From Methyloglobulus sp. (GTDB lineage: Bacteria > Pseudomonadota > Gammaproteobacteria > Methylococcales > Methylomonadaceae), in NCBI GenBank assembly GCA_013140405.1, contig JABFSV010000315.1:1-7850 (forward strand): DNA of 7,850 nt, given 5' to 3'. A program made the position numbers and the translations under genes. Of this stretch, positions 1 through 6,701 are shown piece by piece; positions within the stretch are counted from its first letter, which is position 1; every line of letters starts with the position of its first letter. Below the pieces are notes generated by a model, which saw nothing but the letters and a program-made list of their open reading frames with translations, searched no databases and was not told where the DNA came from.

Positions 1-18
1 CTACGGTATCGGATCATA

Positions 19-60
19 AGTGCACAGGTTTTGAGGGTCATGACTCATTTTTCGTGCACT
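19..60. repeat. Inverted repeat AGTGCAC / GTGCACT
   Basis: AGTGCAC at 19-25 and GTGCACT at 54-60 form 7-bp inverted arms separated by 28 bp. Each arm contains the self-complementary hexamer GTGCAC, so they can also be read as two copies of one palindromic site. The right arm directly abuts the possible -10 box at 61-66, a position where a repressor could act. The arms are short and could occur by chance. An operator role is inference only. Confidence 0.25.
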
Positions 61-88
61 ATTATACCTTGGATAGGGTGTATATTAA
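61..88 (-). promoter_or_regulatory. Possible promoter reading off the left edge of the window
   Basis: On the minus strand there is a perfect -10 hexamer TATAAT (61-66) with TTAATA (83-88, four of six matches to TTGACA) 16 bp upstream. It lies beyond the pnp terminator and points the same way as the operon, so it could drive the next gene, whose body is outside the window. The -35 box is weak and the region is AT-rich, so a chance match is possible. Confidence 0.35.
72..82. repeat. 11-bp motif GATAGGGTGTA, copy 1
   Basis: The 11-mer GATAGGGTGTA here is identical to 2733-2743 in the truB-rpsO gap, in the same orientation. This copy lies within the spacer of the possible minus-strand promoter at 61-88. 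The meaning is unknown. It could be a regulator site, a remnant of a dispersed repeat, or coincidence. Confidence 0.3.
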
Positions 89-137
89 TACAATATCAAT
101 GGGTTACATTTACTAAGCAGACTCTATTTAGGGCAAT

Positions 138-161
138 AAAAAAAGGGCCGTAAGGCCCTTT
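138..161 (-). terminator. Rho-independent terminator of pnp and of the operon
   Basis: On the minus strand, 26 nt after the pnp stop, an 8-bp perfect stem (AAAGGGCC at 161-154, GGCCCTTT at 149-142) closes a 4-nt TTAC loop. The GC-rich core runs straight into seven consecutive T residues (144-138). This is a textbook intrinsic terminator. In the opposite direction the stem is followed by only three T residues, so it should act mainly for leftward transcription. Confidence 0.94.
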
Positions 162-187
162 AATCATGATTTATCCAGTGAAAAAAC

Positions 188-2266
188 TTAGTCTTTATCG
201 ACTTCTTTCATGCTCAATCTGACTCGGCCTTGACGGTCGATTTCTAACACTTTAACCCTGACAACATCGCCTTCGGTCAGTTTGTCGCTGACTTTGTCAA
301 CATGGTCATCGGAAATTTGCGAGATATGAACGAGACCGTCTTTGCCTGGAAGGATGGTGACAAACGCGCCAAAATCCATCAGCCTTGCAACCTTGCCTTC
401 GTAAATTTTGCCGACCTCGACTTCTTCGGTGATTTCTTCGATCAAGCGACGTGCTTCTTCTCCGGCAGCCTTATCGACAGAAGCGATTTTGACTACGCCA
501 TCGTCGGTGAGGTCGATACTGGCACCGGTTTGTTCAGTAATGCCACGGATCGTCGCACCACCTTTACCGATGACTTCGCGGATTTTGGCTGGGTCGATCT
601 TGAAGCTGATAATGCGCGGCGCGAAGTCTGACATTTGCTCACGGGTAGCAGCCAAGGCTTTATTCATTTCGCCAAGAATATGCAACCGGCCTGTTTTAGC
701 TTGAGCCAACGCCGTTTTCATGATTTCAGCAGTAATGCCGTCGATTTTGATGTCCATTTGCAGGGCGGTGATACCGTCTACAGAACCCGCAACCTTGAAA
801 TCCATATCGCCCAGGTGATCTTCATCACCCATGATGTCAGATAACACGGCAAAATTGTCGCCTTCTTTAATCAAACCCATCGCAATACCTGCGACTGGCG
901 TTTTGATAGGCACACCCGCATCCATTAAGGCAAGGCTGGTTCCGCAAACAGAAGCCATGGAGCTAGAGCCGTTGGATTCGGTGACTTCTGATACGACTCG
1001 AAGTACATAAGGGAATTCTTCCATATTTGGCAGCACGGCTAACACACCGCGTTTGGCTAAACGGCCATGACCAATTTCGCGGCGTTTTGGCGAACCGACC
1101 ATGCCGGTTTCGCCTACGCTATAAGGAGGGAAGTTGTAATGCAACATGAACGGGTCTTTAAATTCACCTGCCAGGGCATCAATGATTTGTGCGTCACGTT
1201 GCGTCCCTAAAGTTGCCACCACTAATGCTTGCGTTTCACCGCGAGTGAACAGGGCAGAACCGTGGGTTCTAGGCAGGACTCCAGTACGGATGGAAATTGG
1301 TCTTACGGTATCCAGTGCGCGACCATCAATACGTTTGCTGTCATTAAGAATAGCGTTGCGGACGATTTTATATTCGAGATTTTCGAGGAGGGTGCGAATA
1401 TTTTTTTCGGTATATTCACCCGTAGCAGTTAGTTTTTCAACGACCGCAGTCCTGATGTCTTTCAGTTTATCTTGTCTAATGAGTTTTTCAGCAATTTGGT
1501 AGGCTGCTTTGATGTCGGATTCTGTGTTGTCCGCAACCAGTTTTTCAAGCTCGGCATTCGTGTCCGCAGCAGACCATTCAACTTTGCCCATGCCAGCATC
1601 TTTAGCAAACTCGTTAATCGCGTTGATAGCGATCTGCATTTGCTCATGACCGAAGAGCACTGAACCTAGCATGACCTCTTCAGACAGCCCAGCAGCTTCG
1701 GATTCAACCATCAGCACGGCTTGGGCGGTACCTGCAACAACCAGATTTAATTGGGATTCCTTGAGTGCGGCAGGGGGGGGATTAAGCAGGTATTCGCCAT
1801 CTTTATAGCCGACACAAGCGGCACCTACGGGACCATTAAAAGGCAGTCCAGAAACCGCTAATGCAGCAGAAGCGCCTAATAAGGCTGCAACTTCCGTATT
1901 AACCTCGGGATTCAGGGACATTACCGTTGCGACGATTTGTATTTCGTTGGTATAGCCTTCAGGAAAAAGCGGACGGATTGGCCTGTCAATCAAACGTGAA
2001 ATGAGGGTTTCTTGTTCGCTGGGACGACCCTCGCGCTTGAAAAAGCCGCCGGGAATTTTACCCGCCGCATAGGCTTTTTCCATATAGTTAACGGTGAGCG
2101 GGAAAAAATCGCCGCCGCTAGGTTCTTTTTTGCCAACGACTGTCACCAAAAGCGTCGTGCCTTCGATGTCAATCATGACAGCGCCGTGGGCTTGGCGAGC
2201 TATCTCTCCCGTTTCTATGGTGACGGTGCGGTCGCCGTACTGAAATTGTTTCCTGATTGGATTCAC
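188..2266 (-). CDS. pnp: Polyribonucleotide nucleotidyltransferase (PNPase)
   Basis: PNPase is a homotrimeric 3'-to-5' exoribonuclease that releases nucleoside diphosphates by phosphorolysis. It degrades mRNA in the cytoplasm, often with RNase E. The 692-residue protein has the full domain order: first RNase PH domain (about 10-145, with the FFKREGRP loop at 75-82), helical linker domain (about 240-310), second RNase PH domain (about 315-550), KH domain (about 553-612, GKGG at 567-570) and S1 domain (about 617-688). By alignment with E. coli, the catalytic residues are D483, D489 and K491 in the [12 protein letters not shown] segment, and the phosphate-binding SNGSSS lies at 431-436. The start codon is GTG (2266-2264). 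It aligns with the E. coli N-terminus, has AAGGA eight bases upstream, and an in-frame TAA lies seven codons upstream with no ATG between. The C-terminal tail after S1 is about 20 residues shorter than in E. coli. The gene is last in the operon. Confidence 0.99.
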   Translation of the reverse strand: MNPIRKQFQYGDRTVTIETGEIARQAHGAVMIDIEGTTLLVTVVGKKEPSGGDFFPLTVNYMEKAYAAGKIPGGFFKREGRPSEQETLISRLIDRPIRPLFPEGYTNEIQIVATVMSLNPEVNTEVAALLGASAALAVSGLPFNGPVGAACVGYKDGEYLLNPPPAALKESQLNLVVAGTAQAVLMVESEAAGLSEEVMLGSVLFGHEQMQIAINAINEFAKDAGMGKVEWSAADTNAELEKLVADNTESDIKAAYQIAEKLIRQDKLKDIRTAVVEKLTATGEYTEKNIRTLLENLEYKIVRNAILNDSKRIDGRALDTVRPISIRTGVLPRTHGSALFTRGETQALVVATLGTQRDAQIIDALAGEFKDPFMLHYNFPPYSVGETGMVGSPKRREIGHGRLAKRGVLAVLPNMEEFPYVLRVVSEVTESNGSSSMASVCGTSLALMDAGVPIKTPVAGIAMGLIKEGDNFAVLSDIMGDEDHLGDMDFKVAGSVDGITALQMDIKIDGITAEIMKTALAQAKTGRLHILGEMNKALAATREQMSDFAPRIISFKIDPAKIREVIGKGGATIRGITEQTGASIDLTDDGVVKIASVDKAAGEEARRLIEEITEEVEVGKIYEGKVARLMDFGAFVTILPGKDGLVHISQISDDHVDKVSDKLTEGDVVRVKVLEIDRQGRVRLSMKEVDKD
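1773..1780. repeat. Eight-base G/C homopolymer inside pnp
   Basis: Eight G residues on the plus strand (eight C on the coding strand) encode most of the three-proline run at PNPase residues 163-165 (Asn-Pro-Pro-Pro-Ala). The reading frame is intact across it. A one-base slip would truncate the protein early in the first half, so this is a possible mutational hot spot and also a place to suspect sequencing error. Confidence 0.9.
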
Positions 2267-2267
2267 T

Positions 2268-2281
2268 ATAAGGTTCCTTAT
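2268..2281 (-). promoter_or_regulatory. pnp ribosome binding site within a near-palindrome
   Basis: The Shine-Dalgarno core AAGGA (2279-2275) lies eight bases before the GTG start of pnp and supports that unusual start codon. It is embedded in a 12-of-14 palindrome, with arms ATAAGG and CCTTAT around a two-base centre. In RNA this could fold as a 5-bp AU-rich stem with a GAAC loop that partly hides the site. The stem is weak, so any effect on initiation would be modest. Confidence 0.6.
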
Positions 2282-2305
2282 GTGTTAAAGAATGAATTAA
2301 GGGCG

Positions 2306-2323
2306 TTCACTACAAAAAGTGAA
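2306..2323 (-). other. Small hairpin in the pnp leader
   Basis: Arms TTCACT and AGTGAA (6 bp) flank a six-base loop that is U-rich on the transcript. It sits between the larger stem-loop at 2331-2361 and the pnp ribosome binding site. It is short and has no terminator-like tail, so it may be incidental. Confidence 0.3.
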
Positions 2324-2330
2324 TCGGAAG

Positions 2331-2361
2331 CGGCCTGATTGCTTATTAAACAATCAGGCCG
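2331..2361 (-). promoter_or_regulatory. Stem-loop between rpsO and pnp
   Basis: An 11-bp perfect stem (CGGCCTGATTG and CAATCAGGCCG) with a nine-base loop starts 13 bases after the rpsO stop. No T tract follows on either strand, so it does not look like a standard intrinsic terminator. In E. coli this gap holds the rpsO terminator and a pnp leader stem cut by RNase III, which is the basis of PNPase autoregulation. By position this hairpin could protect the rpsO 3' end or act as a processing site. The stem is shorter than typical RNase III targets, so its role is inferred. Confidence 0.65.
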
Positions 2362-2374
2362 TTCCAGGCTTGGA

Positions 2375-2644
2375 TTATTTACGTAAGCCGAGGCGTTCAA
2401 TCAAGGAGCGGTAACGGGTAATATCTTTATTTTTAAGGTAATCCAACAGTTTGCGGCGTTGATTAACCATACGCAACAATCCCCGACGGGAATGGTTGTC
2501 TTTTTTATGTTCGGCAAAATGCGGTGTTAGCTGTAAGATGTGCGCCGTCAGTAGAGCGACTTGCACTTCAGGTGAGCCGGTATCCGTTTCTGATAAACGG
2601 TAGGCTTCGACAACGGCTTTCTTTTGTTCTGCGTTAAATGACAT
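2375..2644 (-). CDS. rpsO: 30S ribosomal protein S15
   Basis: S15 is a primary 16S rRNA-binding protein that docks on the central domain near the helix 20/21/22 junction and helps assemble the platform of the small subunit. The 89 residues match the E. coli length. The family signature is clear: [11 protein letters not shown] at 23-33 and [19 protein letters not shown] at 42-60, followed by the basic C-terminal helices ending [12 protein letters not shown] at 2644-2642 is preceded at seven bases by AGGGA (2656-2652). The gene is separated from truB by 137 bp and from pnp by 108 bp, both with hairpins, suggesting it has its own expression control as well as read-through from upstream. In E. 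coli S15 represses its own translation by binding its leader. Bases 2675-2680 here could pair with early coding bases 2615-2620 around the start. Confidence 0.99.
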   Translation of the reverse strand: MSFNAEQKKAVVEAYRLSETDTGSPEVQVALLTAHILQLTPHFAEHKKDNHSRRGLLRMVNQRRKLLDYLKNKDITRYRSLIERLGLRK

Positions 2645-2693
2645 CGAGTAATCCCTATAAGATTAATAAAAAATAAAGCCCTTGCCCCTGCAA

Positions 2694-2721
2694 ATAACAG
2701 TACGGAAAGAACCAGTGACAA
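2694..2721 (-). promoter_or_regulatory. Possible rpsO promoter
   Basis: On the minus strand TTGTCA (2721-2716, five of six to the -35 consensus) is followed after 16 bp by TGTTAT (2699-2694, four of six to the -10). It would start transcription roughly 40-45 bases before the rpsO ATG. The position fits the separate rpsO promoter known in E. coli. The match is moderate and no transcript evidence is available. Confidence 0.4.
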
Positions 2722-2732
2722 ACCATCTCCAC

Positions 2733-2743
2733 GATAGGGTGTA
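2733..2743. repeat. 11-bp motif GATAGGGTGTA, copy 2
   Basis: Identical to 72-82, in the same orientation, and again in an intergenic region just upstream (for leftward transcription) of a possible promoter element. It lies 12 bp upstream of the possible rpsO -35 box. The function is unknown. Confidence 0.3.
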
Positions 2744-2761
2744 GAAATAGCCTGGATTTAG

Positions 2762-2785
2762 TTAGGTTCAGTTTTTTGAACCTAA
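2762..2785 (-). other. Perfect hairpin over the truB stop codon
   Basis: Perfect 9-bp arms TTAGGTTCA and TGAACCTAA enclose a six-base loop (AAAAAC on the transcript). The upstream arm contains the truB TAG stop (2784-2782). No T tract follows on either strand, so it is not a standard intrinsic terminator. It may instead stabilise the truB 3' end or mark a processing point between the infB and rpsO parts of the operon. These roles are inferred; the structure itself is directly visible. Confidence 0.55.
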
Positions 2786-3684
2786 TCGTTCAGGTTGAAC
2801 AGTTTTTTCGGCGCTAGTTTACCATCCAAACGCATTTCCCCCAACCCTAAAAACTCAGCCTCATGGTACATTCGCACATGGCCAAGCACGTTTTCCGCAA
2901 GGGCTAAACATTGCCCTTGTCTGGTGCTAGCAGCCTGTTGCTCATTAAGGTATACGGCGGGCATTGTTTGTAGCGGAAAATCAACGGCAATAAGGGTAGC
3001 CAACAATTGTGGATCGTCCAATTCTTGTAGCTGTTCTAGCGACTTGGCCTGTTCAATGCGGAATTGACCCGCTTGGATCCTACGCAATTCCTTTACAGTT
3101 GCGCCACAACCCAACTCCTGACCTATATCTTCGGCAAGTGAACGTATATACGTTCCTTTCGAGCAATGCACTTCAAGCTCTAAGGTATCTTTTGAGGCCG
3201 CCAATAACTTCAATTCAAATATCGTAATTCTTCTGGCTTTCCGTTCGACAGTAATCCCGTCCCTCGCCAATTCGTACAGCTTTTTACCATTCTGTTTCAA
3301 TGCGGAATACATAGGCGGAATCTGGTCGATTGCACCAGTGAACTTTTCCAGGATGCCGTGAATGCCTTCAACCGTAAATTCAGGGACAATCCGTGTCTCA
3401 ACAATACTGCCTTCCAAATCGCCGGTATCTGTTCGGATGCCAAGTTGGACAATGACTTTATAACGCTTATCATCATCAAGCATCATCCCAGACACCTTAG
3501 TGGCCTCACCAAAACATAGTGGCAATAAACCCGTAGCCAATGGATCAAGGCTTCCGGTATGCCCCGCCTTGTTGGCATTGAATAATCGCTTCACTTCTTG
3601 TAACGCCCTGTTTGAAGATATTCCCAAGCGTTTATCCAACAGCAATATTCCATGAATATTACGCCTGGGATGGCGTTCATTCAT
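2782..3684 (-). CDS. truB: tRNA pseudouridine(55) synthase TruB
   Basis: TruB isomerises U55 in the T-loop of most tRNAs to pseudouridine and is also regarded as a tRNA folding chaperone. The 300-residue protein is close to the usual length of about 310. The catalytic aspartate is D47 in GHTGSLDPLATG (41-52). Other family positions are present: the DKRY tyrosine Y75, the MYSALK segment at 125-130, and CSKGTYIRSLAEDIG at 174-188, with Y179 and R181 lying where E. coli has the same residues. The C-terminal part, about 235-300, fits the PUA-like domain. The ATG overlaps the rbfA stop as ATGA. A purine-rich GGGGA lies nine bases upstream, within the rbfA end. The overlap suggests translational coupling with rbfA. 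The TAG stop lies within a hairpin (2762-2785). Confidence 0.98.
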   Translation of the reverse strand: MNERHPRRNIHGILLLDKRLGISSNRALQEVKRLFNANKAGHTGSLDPLATGLLPLCFGEATKVSGMMLDDDKRYKVIVQLGIRTDTGDLEGSIVETRIVPEFTVEGIHGILEKFTGAIDQIPPMYSALKQNGKKLYELARDGITVERKARRITIFELKLLAASKDTLELEVHCSKGTYIRSLAEDIGQELGCGATVKELRRIQAGQFRIEQAKSLEQLQELDDPQLLATLIAVDFPLQTMPAVYLNEQQAASTRQGQCLALAENVLGHVRMYHEAEFLGLGEMRLDGKLAPKKLFNLND

Positions 3685-4064
3685 GAAGTTTCGTCCCCAT
3701 CCTGGTCGGACGGCGGCATTTTCAAATCACTTAGCAGTTCGGCAACCCGCATACCGGTATCGAATGAATCATCATAAAAAAACTTCAATTCGGAGATATG
3801 CCGTAATTGCATTTTTTTTGCCAACAGATGCCGGATCATGGGAGCTAGTTCATTTAGCCATTTAAGGTGGTCTTTTTTGCCCTGCACGTCCGTGTTCAGC
3901 ACGGTAAAATAAATCTTGGCAGATGCCAGATCCTTACTCAGCACAACCTCGTTGATGGTGACAAACCCTAGCCTGGAGTCATCAATATCCCTTTGCAGAA
4001 TTAATGCCAGCTCTTTCTGCATTTGCGAAGATACACGGGCGCTACGGCCATATGCTTTAGGCAT
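3681..4064 (-). CDS. rbfA: 30S ribosome-binding factor RbfA
   Basis: RbfA is a small KH-fold protein that binds the immature 30S subunit near the 5' end of 16S rRNA. It assists late maturation and is needed for good growth in the cold in E. coli. The 127 residues align along the family: GRSARVSSQMQKELALILQ at 6-24, DDSRLG at 28-33, the strand region SKDLASAKIYFTVLN at 43-57, and ELKFFYDDS at 92-100 followed by GMRV at 104-107. The acidic tail (DQDGDE) is typical. The ATG lies only three bases after the infB stop and has no convincing Shine-Dalgarno sequence upstream, so it is probably translated by ribosomes finishing infB. It ends in an ATGA overlap with truB. The order infB-rbfA-truB is widely conserved. 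Confidence 0.97.
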   Translation of the reverse strand: MPKAYGRSARVSSQMQKELALILQRDIDDSRLGFVTINEVVLSKDLASAKIYFTVLNTDVQGKKDHLKWLNELAPMIRHLLAKKMQLRHISELKFFYDDSFDTGMRVAELLSDLKMPPSDQDGDETS

Positions 4065-4067
4065 ACT

Positions 4068-6689
4068 TTATAAAACCCGCTTGACTTCGGTGCGTTCAAA
4101 TACTTCGATTTGATCGCCGGGCCTTACGTCATTGTAATTTTTTACGCCGATGCCGCATTCCATACCCATCTTGACTTCAGCCGCATCGTCCTTAAAGCGG
4201 CGTAATGACTCCAACTGGCCTTCATAAATGACCACATTTTCGCGCAATACGCGAATCGGCAAGTTTCGTTTAACAAAACCGTCAACAACCATACAACCGG
4301 CAATTGCACCAAACTTCGGTGACTTAAAAACATCCCGCACTTCAGCAAGGCCGACGATATGTTCCCTGATTTCAGGCGCCAACATGCCGCTTATGGATTT
4401 TTTGACCTCATCAATGGCTTCATAAATGATGCTGTAATAATGAAGGTCTACGCCTTTTTCTTCGATTATCCTTCGTGATGTTGCGTCTGCCCTGACATTG
4501 AAGCCCATCAAGATAGCACCAGAAGCCAGTGCCAAGTTGACATCGCCTTCATTGATACCGCCCACGCCGCCATAGACGACCTTGACTTCCACTTCTTCGT
4601 TAGACAACTCAACCAGCGAACCGCGCAAGGCTTCAAGACTGCCTTGGACATCGGTTTTGAGCACCAGATTAACACTGGCAATCTCACCCGCAGTCATCCG
4701 TGAGAATACTTCATCCAGTTTTGATGCGCTTTGGGCGGCATGTTTAGTATGGCGTTTGCGGTCTTCACGGTGTTTAGCCAAATCTTTGGCAACACGTTCA
4801 TTTTGCACGACCAGGAATTCATCACCCGCATTGGGTGTTCCTGATAAGCCGAGAATTTCAACAGGTACGCAAGGCCCCGCTTCTTTAATTGCTTTGCCAT
4901 TCTCATTAAACATGGCGCGGACCCGTCCGAATTCGTGGCCACATAAGACCATCTGGCCGTTCTCCAACGTCCCTTTTTGGATCAACACCGTAGCCACCGC
5001 ACCACGACCTTTGTCCAACCTGGATTCAATGACGATACCGGAAGCCGCGCCTTCAACTGGCGCTTTAAGTTCCAGGATTTCGGTTTGGACAATCAGGGCT
5101 TCGATCAAGTCGTCAATACCTTCCCCAGTTTTGGCGGAAATCTTGAGAAACTGGACATCGCCACCCCATTCTTCGGGCATAACGTTGATATTTGCCAATT
5201 CCTGCATGACTTTTTCAGGGTTAGCGTCCGCTTTGTCGATTTTATTCATGGCGACGATAATCGGCACATTTGCCGCCCTGGCATGTTCAACAGCCTCTTT
5301 GGTCTGGGGCATTACGCCATCATCAGCCGCAACAACCACGATGACTACGTCGGTGACATCGGCACCACGGGCACGCATAGCCGTAAATGCAGCATGGCCT
5401 GGTGTATCAAGAAAAGTCACTGAACCATGGTCAGTTTTGACCTGATAAGCGCCGATATGTTGGGTAATACCACCCGCTTCACCTGCGGCAACACGGGTTT
5501 TACGAATGTAGTCCAGCAACGAAGTCTTGCCGTGATCGACATGGCCCATAATGGTCACGATAGGCGCTCTCGGCACAGCGATGCGATTGTCTTCCTGTTG
5601 TGCTTCGGCGAGCAATTCTTGCTCAAAATCGTCTTCGTTCTGCATCACTGGTGTGTGACCCATTTCTTCTACCAAGATAGCGGCTGTTTCCTGGTCGATG
5701 CTTTGGTTGATGGTCGCCATAATACCCAGCTTCATCAGTTGCTTAATGACCAATGCCGCTTTAACGCTCATTTTCTGGGCGAGATCGGTGACGATAATCA
5801 CTTCAGGTATCGTTACTTCCTTTATCACTGGGGCAACTGGCATTTCGAATTGATGCTTGCCGTCCGATTGGATGGAATTGCGCGATGACGGCTTGTGTTT
5901 CTTTTTCTTTCTGGAATCCCAGTTGACAGTGCGCCCGTCTTCATCAATCTTACTTCTGTGCAACGTTTCTTTTTTGACTTCGGCTTGCTTTTTGCCCTCT
6001 GCTTGCTGCCTAACCCGCTCTGAATTTCGTTTAATGGACTCTTCCAGCCGCCGTTCCTTTTCGTCCAGCTTCTTTTTGGGTTCTTCCGCTTCTTTCGCTT
6101 TTACGGGTTTTTCCTGCTTATCTTTTTTCTCTGTTTTTATTTCTACACTAGCAGGTGCATTGACCACGTTTGCTTCAACTACTGGAACGGATTCCACTTG
6201 CGGTTCAACTTCAACTGCCGAAACTTCAACTGGGGATATTATTTCCTGCGCTTCTGGCTCGATTGTCACCTGGGTTTCTTTGTCAACCTGATGCGTCTGC
6301 GGAGGCACTGAAAGCTCAATAGCAGCATCTTGACCCACCACTTCTGGCAATTCAGGCTCGGCTGCTTTCAATTCTTTGGGGTTGATGTAGGTTCTGGTTT
6401 TGCGAACTTCTACACTAATAGTCTTTTGAGCGTTGCCAGGCAAATTGGGCTGCTTTATTTCAATGATTTTCCGTCGTTCCAGCGTTACGCGCCTGGGTGA
6501 ACTTTCAACCTCTGCGGTTGGTTTTCCATGCCGATTCCGCAAATGCGCCAGCAATTTCATCTGGTCTTCATCGCTAACCATATCATCAGGCTGACTGATA
6601 GAAAGCCCCGCCTCCTTTAGCTGCACCAATAACCGTTCCAGAGGGATTTTTACCACCCCAGCCAATTCACGCACTGTTTTATCGCTCAT
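4068..6689 (-). CDS. infB: Translation initiation factor IF-2
   Basis: IF-2 is the GTPase that brings formylmethionyl-tRNA to the 30S subunit and promotes 50S joining. The 873 residues compare with 890 in E. coli. The order is an IF2_N domain (1-51), a long charged linker rich in Lys and Glu (about 110-280, probably helical or coiled-coil at 185-245), a second IF2_N domain (about 294-345) and the G domain (about 375-540). The GTPase motifs are GHVDHGKT at 382-389, GGITQH at 406-411 (switch I T409), DTPGH at 428-432, NKID at 482-485 and SAK at 518-520. Domains II, III and the tRNA-binding C-terminal domain run to residue 873. The ATG has AGGAG (6700-6696) six bases upstream, just after the nusA stop. 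E. coli makes shorter IF2 forms from internal starts. I saw no convincing internal ribosome binding site followed by a start codon here. Confidence 0.99.
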   Translation of the reverse strand: MSDKTVRELAGVVKIPLERLLVQLKEAGLSISQPDDMVSDEDQMKLLAHLRNRHGKPTAEVESSPRRVTLERRKIIEIKQPNLPGNAQKTISVEVRKTRTYINPKELKAAEPELPEVVGQDAAIELSVPPQTHQVDKETQVTIEPEAQEIISPVEVSAVEVEPQVESVPVVEANVVNAPASVEIKTEKKDKQEKPVKAKEAEEPKKKLDEKERRLEESIKRNSERVRQQAEGKKQAEVKKETLHRSKIDEDGRTVNWDSRKKKKHKPSSRNSIQSDGKHQFEMPVAPVIKEVTIPEVIIVTDLAQKMSVKAALVIKQLMKLGIMATINQSIDQETAAILVEEMGHTPVMQNEDDFEQELLAEAQQEDNRIAVPRAPIVTIMGHVDHGKTSLLDYIRKTRVAAGEAGGITQHIGAYQVKTDHGSVTFLDTPGHAAFTAMRARGADVTDVVIVVVAADDGVMPQTKEAVEHARAANVPIIVAMNKIDKADANPEKVMQELANINVMPEEWGGDVQFLKISAKTGEGIDDLIEALIVQTEILELKAPVEGAASGIVIESRLDKGRGAVATVLIQKGTLENGQMVLCGHEFGRVRAMFNENGKAIKEAGPCVPVEILGLSGTPNAGDEFLVVQNERVAKDLAKHREDRKRHTKHAAQSASKLDEVFSRMTAGEIASVNLVLKTDVQGSLEALRGSLVELSNEEVEVKVVYGGVGGINEGDVNLALASGAILMGFNVRADATSRRIIEEKGVDLHYYSIIYEAIDEVKKSISGMLAPEIREHIVGLAEVRDVFKSPKFGAIAGCMVVDGFVKRNLPIRVLRENVVIYEGQLESLRRFKDDAAEVKMGMECGIGVKNYNDVRPGDQIEVFERTEVKRVL

Positions 6690-6701
6690 ATTCTGCTCCT
6701 T

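Noticed and set aside
1..48. Minus-strand 15-codon open frame (ATG at 48-46, TAG at 3-1) after the possible promoter
   Set aside because: It has no Shine-Dalgarno sequence, is very short, and ends at the window edge by coincidence. There is nothing to show it is translated.
162..171. 10-bp perfect palindrome AATCATGATT between the pnp stop and its terminator
   Set aside because: It is short and AT-rich with no loop, and overlaps the flank of the terminator stem. Palindromes of this size are expected by chance.
302..844. Plus-strand open frames opposite the 3' half of pnp
   Set aside because: They are antisense shadows of the KH, S1 and second RNase PH coding sequence, with no own ribosome binding site or family resemblance.
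2653..2739. Possible pairing of CCCUAU (2739-2734) with AUAGGG (2658-2653) at the rpsO ribosome binding site
   Set aside because: The two 6-base segments are about 75 bases apart and the upstream one would not be in transcripts from the possible rpsO promoter. A chance match of this length is likely.
4582..5445. Long plus-strand open frame (287 codons) opposite infB, with others at 4977-5423, 5427-5888 and 5857-6291
   Set aside because: They lie entirely antisense to the conserved IF2 coding sequence. Their translations are rich in Ser, Thr, Arg and other residues expected from reading a conserved gene backwards, and show no recognisable domain.
6611..6620. Strong internal Shine-Dalgarno-like sequence (AAAGGAGG) near the start of infB
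   Set aside because: No ATG, GTG or TTG follows at a suitable distance, and the bases simply encode Lys-Glu-Ala in the conserved first IF2_N domain.
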